Positions 25,169 through 38,800 of a DNA stretch of 64,000 bases are shown one piece after another (within the stretch, counting starts at the first letter, position 1; the number at the start of each line of letters is the position of its first letter). The stretch covers positions 229,561 to 293,560 of the forward strand of contig LUCM01006787.1 in the NCBI GenBank assembly GCA_008360955.1, given 5' to 3'. The notes beneath the pieces are model-generated. The model saw only the letters and a program-made list of their open reading frames with translations, was not told the origin of the DNA and did no database searches. Made by a program: the position numbers and the translations under genes. This DNA is from Fasciolopsis buskii. Taxonomy: Eukaryota; Platyhelminthes; Trematoda; Plagiorchiida; Fasciolidae.

Positions 25169-25743
25169 CAATTACTCACCGAACTTCTTCACCCTAATTA
25201 TTTAATAACGACGTTGACACGAACCATTTTCTGTACAGTCACATGCCTGCCTAGTGCCTAGTCTATGCCATAGAATTCTTGATGTATGCGGGAAGTTTTC
25301 AAAAACTTGGCAACATGCAGTTTAAGTAGAGGTTTGTTGTTTATATATTCGTAATCGACCATAAATACTGCCCATGTGCAGCATGCTGATTACTTAGTTT
25401 ACATTGAACGGATCTCCGGCTTCACTGGACCCGTAATCTGCTTATCAGTTCACATTTTAGTAAGTTCCGAACGAACGAAAACGATTTAGGCACCAATTGC
25501 TGCTCTGTTTATGAGTGTGGGTGCATGTTTGGGTCGCGTGAAGTCTGACATCCGAATATTTCAAGGCCCGTATTGAATTTCGTTCGATCGTGTGTTACCC
25601 GTGAATCAAGATTCAAAGGTTTATTTGTGATTTTTATTGTGAATGATATAATATTAATAACACAGCGTTGTTGGTAGATGTAATGCGCCAACGTTTCGAC
25701 TACCGTGGGTAGTCTTTCTCAAGGCAAGTTTTACAATCAAATG
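25169..25743 (-). repeat. palindrome arm 1, ending in a Penelope terminal repeat
   Basis: These 575 bases are mirrored exactly by 25744-26318 about an ATGCAT centre and repeated directly at 26329-26903. The inner part of about 115 bases (25629-25743) is a reversed Penelope pseudo-LTR with the hammerhead-like hairpin (25687-25724). The outer 460 bases are ordinary sequence. Confidence 0.92.
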
Positions 25744-26318
25744 CATTTGATTGTAAAACTTGCCTTGAGAAAGACTACCCACGGTAGTCGAAACGTTGGC
25801 GCATTACATCTACCAACAACGCTGTGTTATTAATATTATATCATTCACAATAAAAATCACAAATAAACCTTTGAATCTTGATTCACGGGTAACACACGAT
25901 CGAACGAAATTCAATACGGGCCTTGAAATATTCGGATGTCAGACTTCACGCGACCCAAACATGCACCCACACTCATAAACAGAGCAGCAATTGGTGCCTA
26001 AATCGTTTTCGTTCGTTCGGAACTTACTAAAATGTGAACTGATAAGCAGATTACGGGTCCAGTGAAGCCGGAGATCCGTTCAATGTAAACTAAGTAATCA
26101 GCATGCTGCACATGGGCAGTATTTATGGTCGATTACGAATATATAAACAACAAACCTCTACTTAAACTGCATGTTGCCAAGTTTTTGAAAACTTCCCGCA
26201 TACATCAAGAATTCTATGGCATAGACTAGGCACTAGGCAGGCATGTGACTGTACAGAAAATGGTTCGTGTCAACGTCGTTATTAAATAATTAGGGTGAAG
26301 AAGTTCGGTGAGTAATTG
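25744..26318 (+). repeat. palindrome arm 2
   Basis: Exact reverse complement of 25169-25743. It holds the Penelope hairpin at 25773-25789 followed by GAAAC. It ends at the 10-N gap, across which the sequence is again mirror-symmetric. Confidence 0.92.
25763..25800 (+). ncRNA. hammerhead-like motif of a Penelope pseudo-LTR
   Basis: A perfect 7-base hairpin (GACTACC, loop CAC, GGTAGTC) is followed by GAAAC and GTTGGC, the arrangement of stem II and the GAAA core of minimal hammerhead ribozymes in Penelope-like elements. The upstream core reads CTTGAGA where CTGATGA is expected, so cleavage is doubtful. The same motif recurs at 25687-25724 (minus), 26847-26884 (minus), 26923-26960, 54524-54560 and 56824-56860. 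Confidence 0.55.
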
Positions 26319-26328
26319 NNNNNNNNNN
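26319..26328. other. 10-N scaffold gap
   Basis: The gap is flanked on both sides by the same 575-base sequence in mirrored orientation. Confidence 1.
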
Positions 26329-26903
26329 CAATTACTCACCGAACTTCTTCACCCTAATTATTTAATAACGACGTTGACACGAACCATTTTCTGTACAGTC
26401 ACATGCCTGCCTAGTGCCTAGTCTATGCCATAGAATTCTTGATGTATGCGGGAAGTTTTCAAAAACTTGGCAACATGCAGTTTAAGTAGAGGTTTGTTGT
26501 TTATATATTCGTAATCGACCATAAATACTGCCCATGTGCAGCATGCTGATTACTTAGTTTACATTGAACGGATCTCCGGCTTCACTGGACCCGTAATCTG
26601 CTTATCAGTTCACATTTTAGTAAGTTCCGAACGAACGAAAACGATTTAGGCACCAATTGCTGCTCTGTTTATGAGTGTGGGTGCATGTTTGGGTCGCGTG
26701 AAGTCTGACATCCGAATATTTCAAGGCCCGTATTGAATTTCGTTCGATCGTGTGTTACCCGTGAATCAAGATTCAAAGGTTTATTTGTGATTTTTATTGT
26801 GAATGATATAATATTAATAACACAGCGTTGTTGGTAGATGTAATGCGCCAACGTTTCGACTACCGTGGGTAGTCTTTCTCAAGGCAAGTTTTACAATCAA
26901 ATG
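26329..26903 (-). repeat. direct third copy of palindrome arm
   Basis: Identical to 25169-25743 at an offset of 1160. It is followed by a 113-base mirrored arm (26904-27016) before the sequence departs. Confidence 0.9.
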
Positions 26904-27074
26904 CATTTGATTGTAAAACTTGCCTTGAGAAAGACTACCCACGGTAGTCGAAACGTTGGCGCATTACATCTACCAACAACGCTGTGTTATTAATATTATA
27001 TCATTCACAATAAAAACCAATACATGGCGCATCGATTTTTCGATACACTCCTTACGTCGTTTGGTCCGGATGTT
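26904..27074 (+). mobile_element. Penelope-like element 5' fragment
   Basis: Positions 26904-27016 are the pseudo-LTR with the hairpin and GAAAC. Then 27017-27074 continue with sequence almost identical to 54615-54670 of the long element (CATGGCGCATCGATTTTTCG and onward). This is therefore the true plus-strand element here, truncated soon after its leader. With the preceding reversed pseudo-LTR it makes a genuine head-to-head pair of about 226 bases. Confidence 0.8.
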
Positions 27075-27495
27075 TATTTGTGATCTTCTCGTGAAACAGT
27101 CAGAATAGTGTTATACAGACGACATCTACTTTGCTGATAATCAAAAGTTTTCAGTGTAACTCATTGTTTCACTCTATTCAGTCAAGTGCCCAAATCTGCA
27201 CAGAACAAATGACCAAATCGCATTGTATCTGCAAGGTTTGAAATAAACCAAGACCTAACATAATTTTTTTTAAATTGACTCAGCCGCACTTATTTCACTT
27301 GCAAAAGAACCCTGATTTCTGTATTGCTGCTCTGTCTACGATTTCCCTCAAGTCCGTTTCACTTTGCCAAAAGATTTTAACCACAGTATTCCAATTCCAA
27401 AGCTCATTTTCAAAAAATGTAAGCTTTTTCAAGCAACTGATCTGTCCCCCTCATTGGACATGGTGCCAAAGAAGTTCATTTCTGTTTTTCCCCAG

Positions 27496-30400
27496 TAATT
27501 TCATGCGAACAGCCCAGGCCGAGTTCGTGCTTACGGTCATCGTTCACCTGAGAGGTAGTGTTCGTAAGGTTTGACCCCTTTCACGCTCTGGTGTCAACTT
27601 TGTAATCTCAGTGACTACCGACAGTAGCGTTGTTGTGCTCAGACGGGGAACTGCCTGACTTGGAATAAGCGCACAATGTTGTGCTTCTGAGTGGAGACCC
27701 AAGTAAGTTGCACATTTTTCTGGATGGTCTGAACGATAATGTGGGTATGTTTCGGCCACTTTCTGTCCCTTTGAGGAATGAAACTGATGCCAGATGCAAT
27801 GGTTTCAAGACGAACTTAGTTTTTGCATTGGAGGATTCACTTGCATTGGATAGATTTAACTACCTGGTAGTTAGTCGTTACCAAATGATCATACATCAGA
27901 TGAATTTCGATCCAGTATAAAGAAGGCTTTTTTAGAATTTGCTAATTTGAGACAGCCGCGGAGTCGGCAGACTATCCGGCTATCGATTGAAATTCGAGTT
28001 AGCCTTGCTGAGATAAGTCGGTCCTGCTGCACTTTTCAGAAATGTGGCCTATCAGGACAGAAGATATTCGAAAAGTACTGGTGTTTGAAATCTGATGTCA
28101 TGTTAGCACCAATAGATTATGGTGGAATAATTCTATTAACCATGCAGGATTTAGGCATAAGATATTGGATTGTACAATTCAGTCAGCCAAACAAACACTG
28201 AATTCGATTGGATTGAGATGATAGGGGTATGTGTCACTCAAGCTCATACAGCACCTGTTTCACCATATGCCATTTTATGAGGTGGGTAATGATTGGAATA
28301 TACATCGTTTTGGTAGGTCATTCGTTAACATGGCAAAAATGTTTGAAGGCATTGACTAGTGGACTGACTCTCGTAGGTTCTGTCAGATTACCCGGCACCC
28401 CGAAAGTGCTGTTTTGGAACAATAGATGATATGGCTTAAAGCCGTAGTCAGCAGCCTACCTGCATTCAAAATCTTTCCTTTTCTACTTAATTCTTCAACA
28501 TATTACCTTATATTTGTTTCTTCTCTACTTTTCGCCCTTTTTATTTTAGAAAAATGGTGTCTTGAGATAGTAATCCAAACCGCAACACATCGGTGTAAAG
28601 TTTACGCTTGGAAAAGTTGGGATGAGTTAAAATCAACTGATCAGGTTTGACTGAAGGTGCAAGCAAGTGATCGACCACTGAGCTTGATTAGATGGATCGG
28701 AACACAGTCAGCAGTCTGATTCTGTGGTAAACAGCAATATCGGTGCAAATCTTGTTACGATCTCCCGTCGAATATAAGAAGTACGCCATCTTTGTGGGCA
28801 AATTTCTAAGGCTTGAACACTTCACTGAGAAGCGTAAATAAATGAATATAATTTCAAATGCTCTGAAACATTTCAGTCCAGCATACAATCAGCTAGTATA
28901 CACGTGTGTCTCCGGTCCAAGTTTTGATTAATTCAGTCAAATTAACCATGGTACAGGAAGACCTAATATGATGCGCACATAGTAGTGTAACATCATGCGA
29001 TATCGAATAACTGATCGACAAGTTCATTTAAGGGTAACATACAGCCAGTGTTAGAGCTTGTCCGCCTTATGGGTTCTATTTGACGGAACTGTAAATGATT
29101 TTTGGTTCAGAACTAACTAAAAGACAAATGAAAGGGACAATCTCATCTATTTTTGTTTATATTTACCTATTTCATTTGAATGGACTGTGGAGAGGAATCG
29201 CTCATGTCAGTCTTGGGTCAACGTTATCAAATACCGAGCACACAACTTTGGTTTTTATCACGACAGCCGTCCGTGAATCAAAATGTTCCGAAGATGCCTC
29301 CCTGAAGCAATTTCCTTTTGTCACTCTTCCCGTTCACGAGTCTTAGTCACACAAATGCAAACTGGATCACAGAACCCCGTTAGATTGAAAAAGTTTCCTA
29401 GAGTGCATCACCAGATTGGTCGGATTTGTTTCTCTTATGGGGTTAAACCTCTGGATCAGCAGTGGACCACTGACTGGTGGACATAATAGCTCTTCAGACT
29501 AGTCCTACGATCTGACGACAATCGAGTTGGCCTTATGGTAAATCTGAACACTTTGGATAAAACAAATTAGCATGTCGTAAATAACTCCAGTCACGCATGG
29601 TGACAATACAAGTTAGTGAACCATGTGTTTATCCATAAGGAACTGATAGGCACAGATTATTCGCCATTGTAACGCACACAATGATAATTCAATGGACTTT
29701 CAAAAGTTCTCTAGTAGTCTGATTCCGGATTGCTTCCTGGAATACGGTCGGAAATCGTACCAATTGTAATTCTCATCGTCGTCACATGGCAAGAAATCGG
29801 ATGGTTCTGAAGTGACTGGTGTGCAAGTCATTTTTAACACATCTCTACTTTTATTTCACAATCTTCAACTGTGTTATGATGTGTATATCGCTGTCACTAA
29901 ACTCTACGGCTTCAGTTGATCCCTCTACACAAGTTCAGTTTTACTGGGACTAATCCAACCAGAAATATCAAATGGCCTCTGGTTGGTCAGCACGAAATTT
30001 TCATGTATTTCTCAGAATCAAGCGGTATTTGTAGGTCCACACAGAATGGGGTTCATTAGCCGATTGCCCCCTCCCTCCCTCTTGGAATCATTGTCCGTTC
30101 TTTTGGCCTTCATATCGAGCGTTGCCGCCGTTGGCCTTTGAGCTTGCCCCAAAATCCGATCTCTTCTTTCCTGTGCCATAGTTGGGGCTACTGCTTGTTT
30201 TCCCACTCTGCGTTTTGGCTCCTAGCCTCGTGTGTCATTCACCAGGGTGCAGCCCGGCCTTGTTTGATAATCCTGTTTCCCAGATGTAGTCAGTCCCCAA
30301 TGTCACATGAATCACGGAACCGAAATAAAGCAGTTTTGCACTTTCGGCATCACTCAGTAACCCCACATTACACCAAAAAATTAGGTTTAAAACTTCATTC

Positions 30401-30740
30401 ACTCCCCTAAGCTAAGCTAAGCTGAAGTCTTTAAGGCGATTCATCATGCCACGTTAATATTGAGCTACGTAATGAAAGAGAGACACCAATAAGAAAACTA
30501 TTAAATCTCCGACTGGTCTATGGGTAGTTAGCTATCAGTCCCTTGGTGTTGCAGACTCGGCTAACTGTTTTGGGTCTGCCGTCTGTTTCTTGCCCATTCG
30601 ACTTGTTTATGGCGCCACTTTCAGTGCTCCGTATAACTAATGGAAAAAGCTGTGCCGCAATCAACGCACAAGAATTCAGGCTATCCTTAGCCAAAAGCCC
30701 AGTTATTACCATCACATCTCTTGCCGTCACAGAACTTTAA
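27496..30740 (+). CDS. candidate three-exon 3' end of an unrecognised gene
   Basis: Three candidate exons chain in phase. The first, 27496-27554 (acceptor TTTTTCCCCAG), enters with one base and exits in phase 1. The second, 28550-28644 (acceptor CCTTTTTATTTTAG), enters with two bases and exits in phase 0. The third, 30555-30740 (acceptor GGTGTTGCAG), enters in phase 0 and runs 61 codons to TAA. The acceptors have good pyrimidine tracts, but the second donor (CAG/GTTTGA) is weak. The joined product has no domain I recognise. An upstream partner could be 23369-23532, which exits in phase 2. Confidence 0.27.
30408..30423. repeat. (AAGCT)n short tandem repeat
   Basis: Three units of TAAGC/AAGCT in tandem. 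Confidence 0.8.
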
Positions 30741-33700
30741 TCTTTTCCTCCTTTACATATGCCTCCATAGTGCACCATTCTGACTGTCGATCAGCTCAAC
30801 AAACATCGTTTTCGGGATCTTACGGTGAAATTCATGATCAGATCTGACTTTCTCAACAATCCGTCAAACTTCTGATGTGAAGGATGAAATCGTCATTCCT
30901 GATTTACACGAGCCGTTCGATTGGTCTGCATGCGGGGAATACGCACAGAACATTGGGTGTCGCAGTTCGAATCTGTTGTATACTTACTTAACAGCCTCAC
31001 AATTAACGACCAAGTCAGCGGGCATAAAATGCGAAATTGTATTATAATGAAAACCAAAGCCAAGTTTGGAGCATACCAGTCATATGCAGCTGACTGCTTT
31101 ACTCGAACAGGACAACTTCAGCGCAGCAGAAAGGAAACGGAGCAGGATAGTCACGTTAAATGTTTCGGCCAGTGAACTCAGCAGCTAGTTTTGCTGCGGA
31201 CAAAGGACACTGTGTTTCGGCTACAAGACCCAAGGGATTGAAAATAAATGAATTTTCTCACTAGGAGCGTGAATGGATAATAAACCCATTTAAGAATTAC
31301 ATGGTGATTGGCCGGATGATTTCCGTCGGTCAGGCAAGACTAACCTTCAGTAACCGCAAAACCGGTCGTGTGCTTCCGGGGAAATTTCGTTCATCCATCC
31401 GTGTACCAAACATGCAACTGAAAACGAATGAATTTTCTTGATGAATTTAACTGGGCTGGTTTCGATCGTTTAGTCTACAAAGGCCTTGGAAGTCCAACAA
31501 CATGACTACTTCTGATTGAGTGCCTTGTCTGCATGCATCTAAGCGGACTTCCACTTGACTCATAGATGCTTCTTGTGGGCGATCTAAGCGTTTTTGTTCT
31601 CATCGGCACAAAAATGATAATTATTACGATTATTCTGGATTTTTCACAGCTACCTGATTACAACTCACTCCGCATGAGCACAATGTGGTGAAGAAGTTTC
31701 AGGATCTTAGGATATTTGCGGTCTTGCACTCTCATATATAGTCTAAAGTGATCAAGAGTAGTAAAGTCATGCGCCACGTCAAACTGGAAACAATTACCAA
31801 ATACCAAATAAGATAAGATAACTGATAATGACACGCTGACATTCGAATCATGAAAGCCGATTGTGGCATTGTGCTTCCTGAAACTTGTGTCGAGGGTTCA
31901 CATTGCTTCAGTAAGTTACAGAACAAGGAAATTTTGTTCTGAAGTTCTAAGAGCATTATCTCTTGTTATCAGTCGTTAAATTGAAATCATCATGAGAAGC
32001 GAAAAAGTGGAGAAAGCGTTCATGGTAGTCGGCCGCTCCAGAAATTACCGAAGGAATTACTTCGTTCTTCCTTGACCATCTTTTCTTTGAAGTATTTTAC
32101 TTACCTACTTACTTACTTACTTACTCACTTTCTTTCTTTCTTTCTTGTGATATAGAAAAAGTGCGAGATCACATGAAAAAATGCAGCCTAGTAGATTTGT
32201 CTGTTGGTATCGCCAGATAAAGGCAAGGAAATTAGTTGGGTACTCTACCTTAGCAACGAGCTGCCCTAACTAGAACTGCTGAAATGTTTACAGTAGACTC
32301 ACTCTGGTTTTGTGAACTGCACATGCAAGTTTCGTAGTTCAAATAAAGCCTTTTTTCGATTCGCTCTCCGCTAATCAGGTGATCTTGCTGCTGTTGCTGG
32401 CGCTCAAGTTGGCTTCGCGATAACTCTGATCACGACAGCCGGGAATCCATCAACAGCACGGAACTTTGCCAACAGTCGCTTTGGTAGGGTTTGGATAGAT
32501 GGTTTTATGCATCCCAACAACGACTGGCCAAGCTAGTTCGGCCTCTCTGCCTGTTCCGCCATCGACTGCCGGTATTCTAGAACTACTTTCCTTATATTTC
32601 ATTATCTAGCTTGGACGGTGTAGTCATAGATATCATGACGGTATCCTCGCCGATATGCTATGCCAACTCTTACATTGTCCCTTAGGCGAACAAGATGTTA
32701 TGGTAATATCTTTGTTTCTAGACGTGGATGCAGCCGCTCCCGTGAGCAATCTCAGATTCCGGCTAATTTTCTGTTGCTTTAGAGACAACACTTTAATTGA
32801 ACAAAGAATACCATGGTGCGGGGTGAGACAGACCACACCGTAGAATTTGGCATTTGGAATTGAAAATTGCTTATCCAAGACAAACTGTGAATGTTTTGGC
32901 AAGCTCTAAGGGAAGCACACCAGGTGGCACAATCGGATGAATTACTTCAAAATCATCCCTTACCACAACCTTCATGAATAACAATGATACTCTCGGACCA
33001 TTAACTAAGTGTTTGACGGTTAATAAGCAAGCCCTAGCGTGCACGTCAATAACTTATTCATTACTCCTAATGAAGGTTGCCAGTCCAAGAGTAGTTTTTA
33101 GGCGAACACAAAGCAGTGACCCGTTTTCTTTCAGAGACATTTTGTGATCACTGAGCTTGGCGTCTAGATCAAGGACGTCTGGTTACCAGCCAAGGTGGAG
33201 TCATCACTGCATAGGCAATGGACCACTACTAACTCTCTTCTGATCTGTCTACACGATAATCCAGATTCTAGGCTTGACCTCCATAAACAAGTAGATTTTG
33301 AAATTTTCAACCTGTATGACTAAACTTGCCTTAAACAGTAGTTCCCACTTGCTTAAAAATTTAGAAATTCGGCCATTGGCTTTATAATTTACTTGCAACT
33401 TTAATCTTCAAACTTCATTTTCTCGCTGTGGATGGTATATAACATCTACCTAGGGTCGGTACGGATTTCGGGTTTCCAACAACAGGTCTTTGTAAATTGA
33501 ACGTAAGTCCAGAACTACCTAACGTTCTTATGTTTTAGGAAATTTCGTACTTGTTTTAGTTCAGCATATTTTGGTCGTGTTTTTGACCGGTTTTAAGTTC
33601 AGAGGAACTCCGTTTGGTGCTTTGTATTCACCTGGACCAGGATTTGAAACTTTTCCAGATTATTTGTCTTTCCTGCTCCAGGTGGGAGGATGTTGCTGAA

Positions 33701-35750
33701 AGCGGTTCGTGTGATTCTGCGGCAAATTGGTGTCTGTGCACTAACAGATATTCCTGCAGCACTTGTTAGGATAGAAGTTACATGTTTCTGCGACTACAGT
33801 CCGGAGCACCGCAAGTTGCATGCCCTGACTACGTAACAGAACTCCTCAGTTAGACTTTGGCTGCTGGCTCCCACAATATAGAAGGCTATTGATTATTGTG
33901 TCTTGTATTTATGAACGTTATTTTGAACTGGATGATAGGAAGATGGTGTCTGATAATGACTAGGGGAAATGACAATGAGACCAGCTGTGTTTGATAATTA
34001 ATTCAACGCCTTTCCCTTCACAGTAAACAGTAGTGGGAAGGAATTATCGGAAATATTTCCTAATTTACCATCACCTCTTTGAACATTTCGGTGCTTTTAG
34101 TTTGCACACGCAACTGCACACTACTTTACGTGGTGTAGACCGTTAACCAGAGAACTCTTACTTGCAATTTCGACCGCATATTGAATGAAGTTCTGAGGTC
34201 AAGTAAAGCTTTTTTTCATTCTGGAATTGGTTTCGGGTGTGGAATGGTGAAACCTGGTCCAACAGCTTAGTCTAAGATGGCATTTCGCATTCCCTCCAGC
34301 ATGTCTGAACTTCCAGCTGTAATGATTTACGCAATCATTGTTTCGTTTACAGTTTAGCGGGTTGTGTGAAGAAACTACAGTCTGAATTCGCACTTTTCAC
34401 ACATAAGCACTCTTCATAAATTGCTCGAGAAGGGAGAGTAAAATTCGTGGAATAAATGATTTTTGAGACTACAGCTGTCTGCTGCCAGATACTCTTCGAA
34501 CTAGTTCAGTCTCATGCCACATCAACTGCCACAAAAGTTGAGGCCAGGAGTCTCAGCACCGATATCCAACTGAAGTTAGCTCATGAATGATAAACAGCAT
34601 AAGAGGTTGTGTTTTCGGTGCCTTTATATGGTATATACTTATTGCTTACTCCATACTAGTTTATTTTAGCTCAATAAGTATTCAGATTATTGAGTAATTT
34701 GAATCCCAGGTCTGTACCGCCCAGAGGATGCCCGACAGAATGTCAGTTTTTGCCAGTCACATTCTGTCTGTTTGAAAATCTGCCAGTTTTGAACAATTTT
34801 GGCCACCAGTTACCTAATGAAGCTCGTTAAGCATCTCTGATATGCTTAAACCAGAAATAGACTTTATCACGGCAAAATTTTCATCACCCTCAGGAAGAAG
34901 TTTTTCGATGGCGGGGAACCACGACTTAGATAATGGATACCGATCGAATGTGCAAACTTATTTTCAGTGACCCTGTCTGAAGTGATTTTCGATGTCCTGC
35001 TTTAGGTTGTCATGGTTATTACTACTGGCTCCACAAGCATATTTATGACATTAATCCAACTTTCTACAGAGAAATTAAAGGTCTTGATGTCAGTGTACGG
35101 TGTTTATACGTCACGAACGGCCGATCTCGTAACTGAATCACTATCTGCTGCACCCTACAGGGCACAGTTGGTTGTTGTTCTGTCGACTGATTTCAACCGG
35201 TCAGTGGTATCCGACACCAACCTTTACTGTCCCCGCACAGAATGAGAAGCTTGAACTATTTTCTCATTACCTATGGGCTGCATTCAGTTACACCAAGAAT
35301 TCTTTCAATGATCAGTAACTTTGGCTGTAGACTTCGAATGAGCCTGCCACCTGTCTCGGTAAAAGTATGTGGAGAGCTGCTCGCGAAGGTTTACGAATCG
35401 TCTAAAGAATATGTTTAGTTAAAGATACCTGGAATTACTTCACAAAAAAGGAATTCACTTCGCCCCCCTGAAAGTTCTCAACTCACTATTTACTGGATAC
35501 TGATAGATATTACAAAACGTTTTCATTCATTTTACCCCCTAGCACAATTGTAATAATTTCCGATTTGTAGTGACCAAAATGAGTACGTCAAGTTTTAGCT
35601 AATCACTACAGTCCAGTTCGTGAGCCCTGCTTGTGACCATAGGCAAAACAATATAATTTCATGGTATGTAAGAAATATGCTTGTAATGACACAGTCTGCA
35701 AAAATATCAGGTAGGAAAAATTCCACGGAAATCAATGTAGCACATCAAGT
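30741..35750. other. no firm gene; compound microsatellite and weak exon candidates
   Basis: Weak plus-strand candidates are 32379-32483 (CTAATCAG acceptor, TTTG/GTAGGG donor, 34 codons, phase 1 to 1), 33603-33681 (phase 2 to 0, with FRGTPFGALYSPGPGF) and 35006-35128 (CTGCTTTAG acceptor, phase 1 to 1). None shows a known domain. Confidence 0.4.
32098..32146. repeat. compound (TTAC)n/(TTTC)n microsatellite
   Basis: About six TTAC units are followed by about five TTTC units. Confidence 0.92.
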
Positions 35751-35756
35751 TTTATT
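35751..35756 (-). terminator. polyadenylation signal of the endoglycoceramidase gene
   Basis: The minus strand reads AATAAA 105 bases after the stop codon at 35861. It is the nearest canonical signal and lies at a usual distance. Confidence 0.6.
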
Positions 35757-35860
35757 CCGATTTTAATCGCCGAGAGTGAGATGTTCATGATCACACTCAG
35801 AACGATAAATTCCACGAGGAACCGGGGACGGAAATGAATGATTTTCAAACATTAGTTCAT

Positions 35861-38800
35861 TCATGCGCGCGAAATCTGGACTGTTACTTTGATTTTTCCC
35901 TCTGGCAACAAAGATTCAATGCTCAAGCGTAGCCGATCTTGCTCCATCACAGATTTGATTGATGGTGGTGTGACTCGTACCAGTGGGCCATTCTTGTACT
36001 GCACGTTGTTCGGGACAAACAACTCGGCAACTATTTGCCCCACAGATAGCCCAGTGGTGTCCAGATTGAAAGAATAGTGGAATTCTCCAGTCTTCGGATC
36101 GAATCGAAGATGCAATGGCTCACCTCTTGTGGTTACGGGATACGGGCGAATAAAGAACTGAATCTGTATAAAGGCAAAGTAGGGAGATAGTATGAAATGT
36201 CATGCAGTTGTTCTGTTTTCACTGATGCTGCTCATGTGTCTTGGACTGGCGAGGAATAGCTCATTGGTAAGAGGGCATTTATATTCCCTTTCTTTAAAGA
36301 AGCTCCACGGTGAAATACGGATCATTCAGCGATTTGCGAAATAGCAAAACTGAGATGATCGACTGCATTAACAGAAACAGACAAGACCAATTAGTGGTAA
36401 GATTGTGTTCTGAAATCAGTACATTTCTATCACAAAATCTGCCTCCTTCGGTCGGTTGCCTAATCTCTAATTCAACCCCGTTCCGCCTAATCGTGTAAGG
36501 ACTGTCGCAATCCTTCTAACCTGTCAACAAAATTTGTTTATTATTGGTTGATGCTTTCATAGGTTAAAGGTTGTATCCACTCTTGCGGGCCCAGTATTGC
36601 TTCTTTGATCGTTATTTGGGTCGACAACCGAGCACGTCTCCGAACGAGTCAAGGATATGGGGCCACTTTCAGCCTTGCTATCAATTCAAAGCAAGGAATA
36701 ATGATTTCGGTCCATTCAACCATACAGTTGATCATGGCCATGAACATCATGTCATTCATCCAGGCCGATCGAAATTAGTGTCTATTCTGATTTTTGAACA
36801 TCTAGCAGCCGACACTCTCTTACACTTGGTGAGTTAGGGTGGTATCTTGTACAACAGTATTGGGATTGAACACCTTTGGGAGTGAGGTAAAAAAAGATGC
36901 AGGATGAGCTGTTCAATACGAAGTTGACGATTCTAAAATCGGCCGTAAATAAGAAGTGGGCCAGCAATAATGTTTGCCGACAATGAGTGCTAACGAAATT
37001 AACAGGTTCACAATAAGTGGTGAAATACAGACTACCGATCAATACTTCTGAATATGTGGCTCGATTTCTCTTTTCCGTAATAGTTCAATGCTAAATTGGG
37101 ATAGAGCCACGCTGCGCTGATCACCCGCGCACCAGCAAAAGAGGATGATCCCACAAATAGGAAGCCCAAGGTAGATAAATTTAAAAATACGACAATGCAT
37201 AGCACTAATTCTTTATTTATGTTAAACAATAAATTAGTATTTTATCTCCAGCCTCTTCATTTCTAATTCAACATATCAGCAGGAATTTGTGGCATCGAAA
37301 TAAAACTAAAGATTGGACATGAATAGCCAATTACCCAGTCAGTCAGTCAGTACCTAGGACTATCATTTGATTGATCATGCAATCTACTACGATATCAACA
37401 AGTGTCTTACTCCACGCACCCGAATTCTCAGAACACCTTTGTCATCGGCTGAAAACCCTTGTGGTTAGGAGTCATTATCCCTTCGTACAAAAAAATTTGA
37501 CATTTTGTCTTTTGTATTTTTCTTCTTCTGGTTGCTTTTTTCCTCTTCTCCAGTTGCTTTTGGCCTACAGAGTGGACAGAATTTGTCCACTTCCGTTGCC
37601 ATTCTAAATGGTTAAAAGTGTACGACTTACTTGTGTCTCAATCGGATTGCCTAGCCGATCCAAGAAATTTCCATCCCAATAAGTCCAAGACTGGAATTCC
37701 TCGTCGGCTTTGATCATAAGTGTGTCGCACTCCACTGTGTTTATCGATCGTGGGTTACCATCTGGACCACATAGACCGAATTCCGTAAGAAATCGTCCCC
37801 CTCCAGTGCGCTCAATCGATCGGCGACTATTGCTGAACACTCCGGGCATCAGGCCCTGTTTACAAGGAGTGATATGAAATTCACTAATGACGATGAGGAT
37901 GGACGCATGATAATGGGACGATGATTATAATGGAGACCGAAGTTTCCAGTATAGGGCATGGGTCTTAATAATTCGAGCCAATTTGAAGCTGTTCGATAGT
38001 TGTGCCAAAGCGGTGAGAAGTAATGACTTCAAAAACCTGGTCGTCAACTGAAAATACTACGACTAATAATAATCTGATAATAAGTCAATGTGAAATTTTT
38101 TTCACTATTCAGACTAGTCAAGATTTAACTATTCAAACGCTTTGCGTTTAATGATTTACTCACAAGCGAGCTGTAAGTCAAGTCCTATTGTTAGAAGAGA
38201 GACATTACCACCGTTACTACCGGAAAGACGCAGGTGAACAGTGCTATTCCATTCTTTTCTCGTCCCCATTTAAGCCACAGACATGATCAAAGCGTATGGC
38301 AAACCTGTAATTACAGAACATCACCAACTGCTCACATGCAATGACAATTTTATCTCCACTGTTGAGCCAAGCTCAGTGATCCGATTGTCATGAAGTGCAC
38401 AACTTGGACTGTGAACAACACGGGTTTCCAGAACTACCAAGACAGATAATTAAATGTCACTGATATCCCAGGAATACCAGGATGGTCACAATTATTCCAC
38501 AAAAAAGAACGGAAAGGATGATGAATCAAAACAACTGTAAATAATTCCGTTTTACTCTGGAGATCACACTTAAATGTTTTCATAAAATATATGCAATTAA
38601 TGTCCCCCTCTGCCCTCCGTGGGGTGGGGGTGGGGAGCTGATTCTTTCTGTCTCTTACTTGTGCCTGGGAATACATAGATTCACTGAACTTGGTGTAGTA
38701 TTGTAAGTCCACTGCCGACTCTGAGTATTGTGTGGCATTGCTATTTCTATGCCTGATTGACTGACATTCGTATTACACGATGCAAGTAACTGGAAGAGAT

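Noticed and set aside
25509..26851. 60-residue protein present three times
   Set aside because: It lies in the mirrored block spanning a Penelope terminus, is repeated by assembly duplication and shows no domain.
38622..38637. G-quadruplex from three G runs
   Set aside because: Only three clean runs are present, which is short of the four needed without splitting a run.
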